Positions 1 through 8,457 of a DNA stretch of 64,000 nucleotides are shown here, piece after piece. Both the position numbers and the translations under genes were made by a program. The DNA comes from Paucidesulfovibrio gracilis DSM 16080 (GTDB lineage: Bacteria; Desulfobacterota; Desulfovibrionia; Desulfovibrionales; Desulfovibrionaceae): NCBI RefSeq assembly GCF_900167125.1, contig NZ_FUYC01000001.1, positions 186,001 to 250,000 of the forward strand, in the 5' to 3' direction. Position 1 is the first letter of the stretch. The number at the start of each line of letters is the position of its first letter. The notes under the pieces are model-generated. The model made no database searches. It was not told where the DNA came from and saw only the letters and a list, made by a program, of their open reading frames with translations.

Positions 1-1421
1 GACGGCACAGGACCAAAAAAATCAAAACGTTCGTGAACACCATGCTCTTCGGCAATACGCAACAGCGATTCCGTGTACTCTGCGGTTCCATACCCCATGA
101 AAACCAAATGGCAATCCGGCAACAGCGCCATGCTTTGGATCACCTTCTCCAACCCTCTGTTAAAGGTAATACCGCCACAATACAGTATCAAAAATCGCTG
201 CTGCGGGATACCAAGTTCCCGCCGAAGCGCTTCCGACTCAACGGCTGCTTCGGTGGACTTGGACAAAGGAGCATTCATGATGACATGCGGCGTGGGAATC
301 CGATACCGCACTGCAAGCTCCTTTGCGATGGTGTCGTTTACCGTTATAGCCGCATGGCAGCGCCGTATGAGAAATTTTTCCATGCTGGCAAGCAGGAAAT
401 CATTGATCCGGCCTCGGGGTTTGGTCCTGTTTCTGTTCAGATACAACTCATGGGAGTCATATACAAGCTTGGCCTTGTGCTTGCGGGCCAGCCACCACGC
501 GACAGGCAGCGTGTTCAAGTCATGGGCCTGATAGATATCCGCAGGTTCGTCCGCAACGGCCTGCATACCGTTTGCATAAAAATTCTGGAAGCAAAGCGGG
601 CGATGATACCGCAAAACGAATTGCTTGATGTGCTCATAGGACCAGTTCTGAAATTGGTTGCCACGCCTAACGCGCCATTGTCGAATTTGGGCGTACCGAC
701 GCTGTACGACTCTTTTGCATAGCACTATGCCGCCTTCCAGTCTCCCTCGCAATGTTTTACAATACCTATTCACTCTTCTCTGTAGAGCTATCCCTGCTCG
801 GGAAAAAGCAGTGGTCAATCGATGCCAGTACAACTTCGAAGTCTGTCCTCGCAATGCCGATTGCATTACGAAAGCATCTCCTGCCCCCCCTCTGCCGACA
901 GCCAGTCGCAGCACAAAGAGTAACGACCCGACAAAATTAACCCCTGCCCCAAAAGCGAGATAGAGAAACTTCAGGACAACCCAACGCAATACGGCAGCAA
1001 TCCGGGCTATGGCAACCTTCAAAAACGAGAACATTGTACTCATGGCATGCGAAACCAGCCTGACAATCTTGCTGAAACCGGATAAGAAAAAATTCCAAAA
1101 CGATGTCAACAGGTTTGCAAACGCGGCAAGAAAAGATGTCGAACCACGACGCCTGAGTCGCGCCAGCATTCTCAGGTGCGGTGGGTCAAGAACAACTCGG
1201 ATAACCCGAAAACCTTCCACGATTTCACGCGACGCAGTCGTTTTATCCTTGAATGCCACGACGCGCACGTCGTACCCCTGCTCCGTCAGCGTCTTGGCCT
1301 CTTTGAGCACCCGGGAATCGTGCGTAAAATTGTTGAAAACGAACATGCACACACGCCGTCCACAGCCAAGACTGGACCGCTCTGCCTCAGGCTCTTCTCC
1401 TGTCCGACGCTTACTAACCAT
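1..1421 (-). CDS. GT4-like glycosyltransferase (C-terminus off window)
   Basis: The frame is open from the ATG at 1421 to the window edge, about 473 codons. The N-terminus (residues 25-60, MFVFNNFTHDSRVLKEAKTL and following) is a typical GT-B donor/acceptor Rossmann start, and the later part contains YDSHELYLNRN and GGITFNRGLEKVIQ, as in family 4 glycosyltransferases that build surface polysaccharides. Residues about 95-185 are an unusual hydrophobic/basic insert that could lie on the membrane. The gene follows the sugar dehydrogenase/acetyltransferase gene by 54 bases on the same strand, so both probably serve O-antigen or capsule synthesis. The donor sugar cannot be inferred. The catalytic EX7E region lies beyond the window. 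Confidence 0.8.
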   Translation of the reverse strand, partial: MVSKRRTGEEPEAERSSLGCGRRVCMFVFNNFTHDSRVLKEAKTLTEQGYDVRVVAFKDKTTASREIVEGFRVIRVVLDPPHLRMLARLRRRGSTSFLAAFANLLTSFWNFFLSGFSKIVRLVSHAMSTMFSFLKVAIARIAAVLRWVVLKFLYLAFGAGVNFVGSLLFVLRLAVGRGGAGDAFVMQSALRGQTSKLYWHRLTTAFSRAGIALQRRVNRYCKTLRGRLEGGIVLCKRVVQRRYAQIRQWRVRRGNQFQNWSYEHIKQFVLRYHRPLCFQNFYANGMQAVADEPADIYQAHDLNTLPVAWWLARKHKAKLVYDSHELYLNRNRTKPRGRINDFLLASMEKFLIRRCHAAITVNDTIAKELAVRYRIPTPHVIMNAPLSKSTEAAVESEALRRELGIPQQRFLILYCGGITFNRGLEKVIQSMALLPDCHLVFMGYGTAEYTESLLRIAEEHGVHERFDFFGPVP

Positions 1422-1475
1422 TCACACAACCCTGGGTACCAAACATTTGTGAGGCATGAACTGCGCCCCGCGCCG

Positions 1476-3047
1476 CTACATGGGCTTCAGGCCAGTGCCC
1501 GCCTTGGCATACGCGGCCCCGCAAACGGCACAGGTGAGATCGTCTTCCAGCTTTTCGCCGCAAGCGCAAACCCAGCCGGCCCTTTTTCCGGGATTTCCCA
1601 TCACCAGTGCATGATCCGGAACATCCCGAGTTACCACAGCGCCTGCCCCGACAAAGGCGTACCGACCAATGGTGTTGCCGCAAACGATCGTGCAGTTCGC
1701 TCCCAACGTCGCGCCTTTCTTCACCAAGGTCGGACGTACCTGGTCCATGCGGCGAATATGCGCGCGCGGATTGAAAACATTCGTGAACACCATCGACGGG
1801 CCGCAAAACACGTCATCTTCCAGGGTGACACCCTTGAAAACAGAAATATTATTCTGAATTTTACACCCGTTGCCCACAGAGACATCCGGTCCGATCACCA
1901 CGTTTTGCCCGATATTGCAGCGCTCCCCGACACGGCTCCCTGGCAGGATGCGCGAAAAATGCCAGACCTTGCTTTCGGCTCCGAGATCGGCTCCTTCATC
2001 CACGACGCTTGTTTCATGCACAAAGGCGGCTCCCGCCTCGTGGTTGCCCGGAGCCACATTGATGCAGCATTTTTCCTCGCCACTATCCATGGAGCGTTGG
2101 CTTGCGTTGAGAACCCTGAGCACCCGCACGCCTTCGGCTCCGTCGGTCAACGGTTGTGTGCCGGATTTCGCGCACTGGAGAAAATGAAGGCACTCTTCCC
2201 TGAGCGGTTCCTTTTGCTCCACCAAAACCGTTGCACCGTCCGCTTTATCCGGCACAGGAATCTGGCCCTGCCAGTTGATTTTATGCGGGTAGATGGTGAG
2301 CTTTTGTTCCCACGGCAGCGTGTCGTCAAACACCGCCATTTTCTTGTCGCCCACGACCACCAACTTCTGCTCCTTAAACGGATGCAGCCAGGAAACAAAG
2401 ATATGGGCTTTGGCTCCGCAGGGAAAACTCAGGTGGGTCGTGGTGACGTCCGCGATTTTCTTGTGCAGATAATACCCGCCGTGACAACACACCTCGTCGG
2501 GCATCTCGCCGACTAGGGAAAGGATCATGGAAATATCGTGCGGGGCAAAAGACCAAAGAATATTCTCTTCGCGCCGAATCTTGCCTAAATTCAGACGATG
2601 AGAATAAATGTAATCCACCCGTCCCAACTCCCCCGCCCCCACCATCTGGCGGAGTTTCACAAACACGGGGTGATATTGAAGCAAATGGCCGACCATGAGT
2701 GTTACGCCATGCTCACTTGCCAGAGCGTGCAGCTTCTCAGCCTCGTTCCCATGCAGGGCCAAGGGCTTTTCCACATACACGTGTTTCCCGGCCATTATCG
2801 CCTCAACCGCAAGTTTATAGTGCGTTTCCGCAGGAGTCGCTATAGCAATGCAGTTTATATCGTCTCTGGCAATAACCTCGGCATATGAAATCGTTCCCTC
2901 AAGACCGGGGTACTGGTCCTGGAACATTTCCAACAACGCTTCGTTTTTGTCGCACACGAGTTGCAACACGCCCAGTGCATGAAAATTCCTGACAAGGTTT
3001 TTTCCCCAATATCCGGAACCAATGACCGCCAGCTTCATATTGTTCAT
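1476..3047 (-). CDS. Gfo/Idh/MocA sugar dehydrogenase fused to hexapeptide N-acetyltransferase
   Basis: This 523-residue protein is a two-domain fusion. Residues 1-325 are a Gfo/Idh/MocA oxidoreductase with an N-terminal NAD-binding VIGSGYWGKN motif and the catalytic EKPLAL loop. Residues 335-480 are a left-handed beta-helix acyltransferase with repeated hexapeptides and the end GAVVTRDVPDHALVMGNP. The last 35 residues form a small Cys4 zinc ribbon (CAC...CAVC). The two catalytic parts correspond to WbpB/WlbA and WbpD/WlbB, which make UDP-2-acetamido-3-acetamido-uronic acid for O-antigen; the aminotransferase and epimerase partners are not in the window. ATG at 3047 is preferred over a GTG one codon upstream because AGGA sits 7 bases before it. 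Confidence 0.87.
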   Translation of the reverse strand: MNNMKLAVIGSGYWGKNLVRNFHALGVLQLVCDKNEALLEMFQDQYPGLEGTISYAEVIARDDINCIAIATPAETHYKLAVEAIMAGKHVYVEKPLALHGNEAEKLHALASEHGVTLMVGHLLQYHPVFVKLRQMVGAGELGRVDYIYSHRLNLGKIRREENILWSFAPHDISMILSLVGEMPDEVCCHGGYYLHKKIADVTTTHLSFPCGAKAHIFVSWLHPFKEQKLVVVGDKKMAVFDDTLPWEQKLTIYPHKINWQGQIPVPDKADGATVLVEQKEPLREECLHFLQCAKSGTQPLTDGAEGVRVLRVLNASQRSMDSGEEKCCINVAPGNHEAGAAFVHETSVVDEGADLGAESKVWHFSRILPGSRVGERCNIGQNVVIGPDVSVGNGCKIQNNISVFKGVTLEDDVFCGPSMVFTNVFNPRAHIRRMDQVRPTLVKKGATLGANCTIVCGNTIGRYAFVGAGAVVTRDVPDHALVMGNPGKRAGWVCACGEKLEDDLTCAVCGAAYAKAGTGLKPM

Positions 3048-3207
3048 CACTACGTCCTGCTACTATAGGCTGCATGGCGTCATTGCCATTTTGCAAACAA
3101 AATAATCCAGGATAATAACGAATCCTACACAGGCAGGCAACAGTAACAATTTTCATAGAAAACAGGGCGTGCTCCTCTCCGTTGCCATCCTGATGAGCAA
3201 CGACCCG

Positions 3208-4491
3208 CTAGGCGGGTAATGGCTCCCGACTCCCATCACGCATCCAAAACAGAACGCCTGCGCCGACAACGCTCCAGCCGATCATCAGCAGCCCGGGCGC
3301 CGTCTCCAGCCCCGTGATCTGCACCAGCCATGTGGCCAGCATGGGCGTTGAACCGCCAACAACCCCCATGCCGAGATTGAAGGCGATGGAATATCCGGAA
3401 AGGCGATCCCCGGCCGGAAACAGTTCCACGAACAGAGCCGGTGCCACGCCGCACGGTACGGCCAGCAGCAGCCCAAAAACCAATTGCGAAATGGTTACGG
3501 AAGTTCCGGTCCCACCAAGCATCCAACTGTGCAGCGGCCACGCCAGCACAAAGATCCCCCCAAAAGCTAAAACAAGCAGGTGTGTGCGCCGGAAAAATTT
3601 ATCCGACACCCAGGCCGCCACAGGTAGTGCCGCAAGAGTCAATGCCGTGGCAGCGGTATTCCAGTCCTGAGCCTGGGCCAACGGAACTTGTCCGTATTCT
3701 TTGAGCCAGGTCGGAATGTAGACAAGGCCTAAATAGAAAACAGCGCCGTACGCCGAAGCAAACAGCACCCCCTGAATCATCTGCTTACGGTTCACCGTCA
3801 AGACTTCGCGAAGCGGCGAGTCCTTGTCCCGTCCCTTGGCATGTTTTGTAAATTGTTTGGAGTTTGGTAACCCCTGGCGCAGGACAATGGCCCCAATCCC
3901 CAACAAACCTGCGACAAAGAACGGCAGCCGCCAGGCCCAGGAGTTCAATTGTTCCGAAGTGAATACGAGCGAAGTCAAGGCAGCCATCCCTGACCCCAGG
4001 AGCATGCCGCCCAAACTGCCCACATTGGCAAAACTGCCGGACAGCCCTCGCTGGTTTTCCGGCGATGTCTCCACCAGATAGGTCACGGAGGAGGAAAACT
4101 CACCGCCCACGGACAACCCCTGAAGCAGACGGATCACCACGAGAAAAATCGGCGCCCAAATCCCGATGGAATGATACGTGGGCAACAGCCCCAGCAACAC
4201 CGTAGGAAAGGTCATCAGCACCACGGAAATAAGCATAACCTTGCTACGGCCTATGGTATCACCAAGCCAGCCGAACAAGGCCGAGCCAAGGGGACGCATG
4301 ATGAACCCGGCCGCGAATACGCCATACGTAGCCATCAGAGATGCGGTTTTGTCTTCGGAGGGGAAAAATTGCTGCGATAAAATCGATGCCATAAAGCCAT
4401 AAAGCGCGAAGTCGTACCACTCCATTATGTTGCCCATGGTCCCCGCGACCAGGGTGGTCAACCGCTGCTCCTTGCGTAGATGATGAAACAC
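3208..4491 (-). CDS. MFS transporter, metabolite:H+ symporter (MHS) family
   Basis: This 427-residue protein has about 12 hydrophobic segments and belongs to the proton-coupled MHS branch of the major facilitator superfamily (ProP, KgtP, ShiA type). Diagnostic pieces are GNIMEWYDFALYGF at the N-terminus, the loop 2-3 motif GWLGDTIGRSKVM, and RLLQGLSVGGEFSSSVTYLVE in TM4-5. Members import organic acids or osmolytes; the substrate cannot be told from sequence alone. The start is GTG at 4491, with a strong GGAGG four bases upstream. It lies 160 bases upstream of the polysaccharide genes and may be transcribed with them, though no terminator or promoter is evident between them. Confidence 0.87.
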   Translation of the reverse strand: MFHHLRKEQRLTTLVAGTMGNIMEWYDFALYGFMASILSQQFFPSEDKTASLMATYGVFAAGFIMRPLGSALFGWLGDTIGRSKVMLISVVLMTFPTVLLGLLPTYHSIGIWAPIFLVVIRLLQGLSVGGEFSSSVTYLVETSPENQRGLSGSFANVGSLGGMLLGSGMAALTSLVFTSEQLNSWAWRLPFFVAGLLGIGAIVLRQGLPNSKQFTKHAKGRDKDSPLREVLTVNRKQMIQGVLFASAYGAVFYLGLVYIPTWLKEYGQVPLAQAQDWNTAATALTLAALPVAAWVSDKFFRRTHLLVLAFGGIFVLAWPLHSWMLGGTGTSVTISQLVFGLLLAVPCGVAPALFVELFPAGDRLSGYSIAFNLGMGVVGGSTPMLATWLVQITGLETAPGLLMIGWSVVGAGVLFWMRDGSREPLPA

Positions 4492-4625
4492 AATGCCTCC
4501 TTCTTGCTTTATTCATCTATAAAACAGTTCAATACAAAAATTGCAAACGCAAGGGGTTGGCTGCGAATTGCCGATACATGACGACTCCTTCGGCTTTCTC
4601 GGTTCTTCATCCACGAAAGGGCTAC

Positions 4626-4665
4626 AAATAAAATGCCCGGTCAGCATATTTGCTAAACGGGCATT
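4626..4665 (-). terminator. Terminator downstream of the tRNA-Ala fossil
   Basis: An 8-bp stem AATGCCCG/CGGGCATT is followed on the minus strand by a T-rich stretch. Its loop (CAGC..AT..GCTAAACGG) closely resembles the loop of the terminator after the intact tRNA-Ala (5774-5812), so tRNA end and terminator look duplicated as a unit. Confidence 0.65.
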
Positions 4666-4675
4666 CCGGAAATTC

Positions 4676-4742
4676 TGGTGGAGCTGGAGGAGATTAAACC
4701 CACGACCTTTCAAACGCTATTCATGAGAGCCAGCTTCCAAAC
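4676..4742 (-). pseudogene. Decayed tRNA-Ala copy
   Basis: Positions 4676-4708 match 30 of 33 bases of the 3' end of the intact tRNA-Ala gene (5828-5860), including CCA, the acceptor strand and the T-arm. Further 5' only scraps of the D-arm and anticodon stem remain (GCTC, AGCG, TTGA, then AGGTCG), and the anticodon arm appears deleted, so no cloverleaf forms. It is either a displaced tRNA end left by an integrated element or a decayed second gene copy; the shared terminator design favours a duplicated unit. Confidence 0.65.
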
Positions 4743-4846
4743 TCCAGAAGCATGACATTTATTTTTCCCAAGTCAACAGGAAAACAGGGATAGTAGAGAT
4801 ATGCCGAAGGCGTTTGGTTGACGGAATGGTTGACCAAAATCTTGGT

Positions 4847-5132
4847 TTATATTTGCTGCTTCACATCCATGCTCTGATGCAGGATTCTGACGATCGTAAC
4901 TGCCCTTCCCTCAACGCGGTAGAAGACGAGATGCTTCCCAACGGGATGACTGAAGTATCCTTCTTTGATATGATTACAATTTCTGCCGATGCCGACATTC
5001 TCAGCGATCAGACGGAAGGACTGATCGAGTCGAGCCAGGTACTCCTTGCTGCTCAATACCCCAAGTCACCTGCGTGTACTTGGCGATATTCTTGAGGTCA
5101 GCATACGCCTTGTTGGTAAGCTGAAATCGCAT
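4847..5132 (-). pseudogene. parE: ParE-family toxin, frameshifted
   Basis: Reading from ATG 5132, which directly follows the antitoxin stop (TAGATG), gives a ParE N-terminus (MRFQLTNKAYADLKNIAKYT) for 28 codons. The rest of the toxin (KEYLARLDQSFRL through YRVEGRAVTIVRILHQSMD) continues in the +1 frame. The shift lies at about 5044-5056; the total of 286 bases is one more than a multiple of three. Without recoding the first frame ends after about 43 residues. ParE toxins poison DNA gyrase and are held in check by the upstream-encoded ParD. As written this copy is inactive, unless the shift is an assembly error. Confidence 0.8.
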
Positions 5133-5365
5133 CTAGCCGTCCAACTCGGCAGACAGCTTTTCAAGGGAGTAATCGGCAATACCGCTCTTTTCGCCCTCAA
5201 TGAGTGCGAGTTGCAGGGCTTTGACCTTGGCTTCGCGCTCCTCAAGGAGTCGCAACCCTGCACGAATAGCTTCGCTGGCGGAATTGAAACGCCCTTCCCT
5301 GACCTGATTGCTGATGAAGTTGTCGAAATGTGGTCCGAGCGTGACGCTGGTGTTTTTTTTTGCAT
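5133..5365 (-). pseudogene. parD: ParD-family antitoxin, start codon out of frame
   Basis: The conserved ParD body is intact ([20 protein letters not shown], then [20 protein letters not shown]), with a ribbon-helix-helix DNA-binding N-terminus and a toxin-binding C-terminus. The only well-placed start, ATG at 5365 behind a strong GGAGG, is in the wrong frame: it is followed by C and a run of nine A residues (5353-5361), and one more A would restore the reading frame. The body frame is open upstream to about 5438 but without a convincing start. Slippage on the A-run could restore some product. ParD normally represses the pair and neutralises ParE. Confidence 0.75.
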
Positions 5366-5439
5366 TTGGTCCTCCTTCGTGGTGGCTTGTGGAAAAATAA
5401 TATTTATTGGTATCAATCGAAAGCGTAGAATGGTCCAAT

Positions 5440-5773
5440 ACGTCATATTTTACACAACCGGGAAAAGAACATCATCTTTTACAAAAACAATATCGAAGTC
5501 TCGCTCCAAAAAATCGTAGGACTGCTAAACAGCCACACGGTTCAGTTACTCAGTGGCAATTTATATTTAATACACATGAAGGAAGAAGGACATGACCAAG
5601 TCCGTGGGTATATTTTCGCAAAGGTAGCCCAAGACACCAACCAAGAGTAACCCTCCGCATCACTCTAGAACCCGGCCTTACAACCCCTCAAATACAGTTC
5701 ATACACATTTTTAATCTGCGATATCAAACACTTTGGTCAACAACCGGTTGACTAAGTGGTTCACCACCACAAG
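5440..5773. other. Intergenic stretch upstream of parD
   Basis: This stretch is relatively AT-rich compared with the rest of the window. I see no coding frame with a ribosome site or family resemblance, no RNA gene and no convincing inverted repeat. It presumably holds the parD promoter. Together with parDE it forms the segment between the tRNA-Ala fossil and the intact tRNA-Ala. Confidence 0.5.
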
Positions 5774-5812
5774 AAAAGGACCATTCAGCCTATCAAGCTA
5801 AACGGTCCTTTT
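5774..5812 (-). terminator. Terminator of tRNA-Ala
   Basis: A 9-bp perfect stem AAAAGGACC/GGTCCTTTT with a 21-base loop lies 15 bases beyond the tRNA CCA end and is followed on the minus strand by TTTTCTT. Confidence 0.8.
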
Positions 5813-5827
5813 ACTTAAGAAATATGG

Positions 5828-5903
<76 letters not shown>

Positions 5904-6049
5904 ACAGCGTTGGGAAGATGACTTTTGCCCTTTTTCAGTGGTGATGTCAACCTGGATTTCCTCAACCTTTGCATTTTTTCTGTATCCATCAAGCCAGCGT
6001 AGTATCTGAACGGCTTGCCTTTGTCTCGCTCTCGGGCCATGTTGCCGCC

Positions 6050-6871
6050 ATGCAGCATTACTCACGCCACGGCATCATCGGGGCAGCCGCAGGATATCAC
6101 TACGGCGACGTTCTCCCCTTTCTGCTTTCTCTGGAGCGTTGCGGCTTTCATGGACACTGCTACCTCTTCGTCTCAGACACCACACGCGATCAGGAACGCA
6201 TGGATGACCTAGCCCGGAGTTATGCACTCCACCGTCTTCCCTTGCACGGACCGGATCGCTTGGACCACCTGCCGTGCAATGCCCTGCGCCACTTTCTTTC
6301 CCTGGAGTTGCTTCAAAGACAGGTGGCCCACCTCGACCAAGTGCTATTGACGGACGTGCGGGACGTGATCTTTCAGCATGACCCCTTCTCCTTTGCCTGG
6401 GGTCCGGGATTGCATGCCGTATTGGAACATCGTGCGGCTCTGCTGGGAAAATGTCCGCACAACAGCCGCTGGGTGCGCGATCACCTTGGCGCGGCCGCGC
6501 TTGAGACCATTGCCCATTGCCCGGTTTCCTGTTCCGGCACGACCCTGGGCGACACACAGGACGTTCTCGACTATCTGGAACGGCTCACATCGCTTCTGTT
6601 GCCGTACGAGCCGGCCCGATTCATGGCCGGATACGACCAGGGCGTGCACAATTACCTGATCCACGGCACCACCCTGCCGAACCTGACCCTGCACGACAAT
6701 TCCGGTCCCGTGCTGACCCTGGCGACGCGGCCGGGTGAACCGCTGTGCAACGAAGCTGGGGAGGTGCTCAACGATGCGGGCGTTCCCGCGCATGTGGTGC
6801 ATCAATACGACCGGAAACCGCATCTTTTTCGCTCCATTCGTGCGCGCTTTCAGTCAGCGGCGGGGAAATAG
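6050..6871 (+). CDS. Glycosyltransferase-like protein (putative nucleotide-sugar transferase fold)
   Basis: The protein is 273 residues long from the ATG at 6050. It shows a GT-A-like layout: a first strand with GAAAGYHYGDVLPFLLSLER, and a central LTDVRDVIFQHDPF that resembles the metal-binding DxD region of nucleotide-diphospho-sugar transferases which act on 'a strand followed by DVRDVVFQ' families. No signal peptide or membrane segment is evident. The open frame extends upstream to a TTG at 5969, but that region overlaps the tRNA promoter area and has no SD, so the ATG is preferred, although it also lacks a good SD. The substrate is unknown. Confidence 0.6.
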   Translation: MQHYSRHGIIGAAAGYHYGDVLPFLLSLERCGFHGHCYLFVSDTTRDQERMDDLARSYALHRLPLHGPDRLDHLPCNALRHFLSLELLQRQVAHLDQVLLTDVRDVIFQHDPFSFAWGPGLHAVLEHRAALLGKCPHNSRWVRDHLGAAALETIAHCPVSCSGTTLGDTQDVLDYLERLTSLLLPYEPARFMAGYDQGVHNYLIHGTTLPNLTLHDNSGPVLTLATRPGEPLCNEAGEVLNDAGVPAHVVHQYDRKPHLFRSIRARFQSAAGK

Positions 6872-6884
6872 CGGCAACACCAAC

Positions 6885-6916
6885 AAAAAAGGGGACTTCG
6901 AACCCGAAGCCCCCTT
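6885..6916 (-). terminator. Terminator of the liv operon
   Basis: The interrupted stem GGGGaCTTCG/CGAAGcCCCC is followed on the minus strand by TTTTTTG. It lies between the stops of the rightward glycosyltransferase-like gene and the leftward livF, and works best for livF. Confidence 0.8.
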
Positions 6917-6937
6917 GCAATATTTTGTTTTTCCTTT

Positions 6938-7675
6938 CTACGCCCCGAGATAGGCCTTCTTCACCTCGGGATCCTCCAGCAACTCCGCAGAAGTGCCCTG
7001 CGCCACGATCTCTCCCGTGTCCAGCACATAGCCCCGGTGCGCAAACTTGAGGGCAAGGTTCGCGTTCTGCTCCACGAGCAAAATGGTCATGCCTTCCTCA
7101 TTCAGCTGTTTGAGCGTGCGGAACATGTCGTACATCAAGGCCGGGGCCAGTCCCATGGACGGTTCGTCCAGCATGATGATGGAACATTTGGACATGAGCG
7201 CACGTCCCACAGCAAGCATCTGCTGCTCACCGCCGGAAAGCGACTCACTTTGCTGTTTCCGACGCTCGGCCAGACGGGGGAACAGGCTATAGACCTGATC
7301 ATAGTCGCGCTGAATGTCGGGAACGGAATCACCTTTGCGGGCGTAGGTGGCCAGCTTGAGGTTCTCCTCCACGGACAGGTTGCCAAAGATATGGCGCCCC
7401 TCCGGGACCAGGGCCGTATGCAGGTCTGAAACGACCTTGTCGGGAGGCATATTCAGGAGGCTGACGCCCTTGTGCCGGATATCCCCGGAAATGACCTTGG
7501 GAGCCTCGGGCGGGGGCAGCCGCGCAATGGACATGAGGGTTGTGGACTTTCCGGCACCGTTGGCCCCGATGAGCGTGACGATTTCCCCTTCCTCCACGGT
7601 AAAGGAGACGCCATGCAGGGCTTCGATGTTGCCGTACCTGACCCTGAGATCTTCGATTTCAAGTAGCGGGTTCAA
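6938..7675 (-). CDS. livF: Branched-chain amino acid ABC transporter ATPase LivF
   Basis: This 245-residue ATP-binding subunit is the second ATPase of the high-affinity branched-chain amino acid importer. It has Walker A GANGAGKST, Q-loop, signature LSGGEQQML, Walker B IIMLDEPSMGLAP and a C-terminal VLDTGEIVAQGT typical of LivF. It is the last gene of livKHMGF. The best start is TTG at 7675, overlapping the livG stop by two bases with a GGGAGA upstream; no ATG is available near the conserved N-terminus (LLEIEDLRVRYG). It acts at the inner membrane with LivG, LivH and LivM. Confidence 0.94.
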   Translation of the reverse strand: MNPLLEIEDLRVRYGNIEALHGVSFTVEEGEIVTLIGANGAGKSTTLMSIARLPPPEAPKVISGDIRHKGVSLLNMPPDKVVSDLHTALVPEGRHIFGNLSVEENLKLATYARKGDSVPDIQRDYDQVYSLFPRLAERRKQQSESLSGGEQQMLAVGRALMSKCSIIMLDEPSMGLAPALMYDMFRTLKQLNEEGMTILLVEQNANLALKFAHRGYVLDTGEIVAQGTSAELLEDPEVKKAYLGA

Positions 7676-8439
7676 ATCGTATCGTCTCCCAGATAGGCTT
7701 TGATGACTTGGGGATGGTTCTGGATTTGCTCGGGCGTGCCTTCAGCGATGGTCTGGCCGAAGTCGATGACCTTGATCCAGGAACAAAGGCTCATAACCAC
7801 TTTCATCTGGTGCTCAATCATCCAGATGGTAATATCGAATGTTTCGTGGATCCAGCGAACCAGATCAATGAGTTCTTCCACGTCCCGGGAGTTCAGGCCC
7901 GCGGCGGGTTCGTCCAGCAGCAGCAACTGAGGCTGGATGGACATGGCCCGGGCGATCTCCACGCGCCGTTGCAGTCCGTACGGCAGGTTCGGCGGCACCT
8001 CGTGAGCATACTCCTTGAGGTTCATGGCCTCGAGCAGTTTCCAGGAAATGCGGTCGATTTCCTTCTCACGCCCCATGTATTTGCGCGTGCGGACGAATGC
8101 GTCCCAAATGCTGTAGCCCATGCGGTAGTGCTGGGCCACGCGGATGTTGTCCAGCACGTCCATATCCTTCCAGAGGCGAATGTTCTGGAATGTCCGGGAG
8201 ACGCCCAAAGCTGTGACCTGATGCGGCCGCATGCCCCGGGTATCCTTGCCCGCGATGCTGATACGGCCCTCACTGGGCTTGTAGAATCCGGATACCAGGT
8301 TAAAAATGGTGGTCTTTCCCGCCCCGTTGGGACCGATGAGCGCCACCAGTTCGCCGCCCTGCAGTTCGATGTTGAAATCCGACACCGCCTGCAGGCCGCC
8401 GAAGTTCTGCGTCATGTGTTCCACTTTCAGAAGCGACAT
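7672..8439 (-). CDS. livG: Branched-chain amino acid ABC transporter ATPase LivG
   Basis: This 255-residue ATPase partner of LivF has Walker A GPNGAGKTT, the LivG-type extended helical region after the Q-loop (GVSRTFQNIRLWKDM), signature LPYGLQRRVEIARA and Walker B LLLLDEPAAGLN. ATG at 8439 follows GGAGAGAG. It overlaps livF by four bases and follows livM by 18, which supports one transcript. Confidence 0.95.
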   Translation of the reverse strand: MSLLKVEHMTQNFGGLQAVSDFNIELQGGELVALIGPNGAGKTTIFNLVSGFYKPSEGRISIAGKDTRGMRPHQVTALGVSRTFQNIRLWKDMDVLDNIRVAQHYRMGYSIWDAFVRTRKYMGREKEIDRISWKLLEAMNLKEYAHEVPPNLPYGLQRRVEIARAMSIQPQLLLLDEPAAGLNSRDVEELIDLVRWIHETFDITIWMIEHQMKVVMSLCSWIKVIDFGQTIAEGTPEQIQNHPQVIKAYLGDDTI

Positions 8440-8457
8440 TGCTCTCTCCAGGCGAGT

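Noticed and set aside
1176-2516. 446-codon rightward frame over the sugar dehydrogenase fusion
   Set aside because: It overlaps two well-supported leftward genes and has no recognisable domain.
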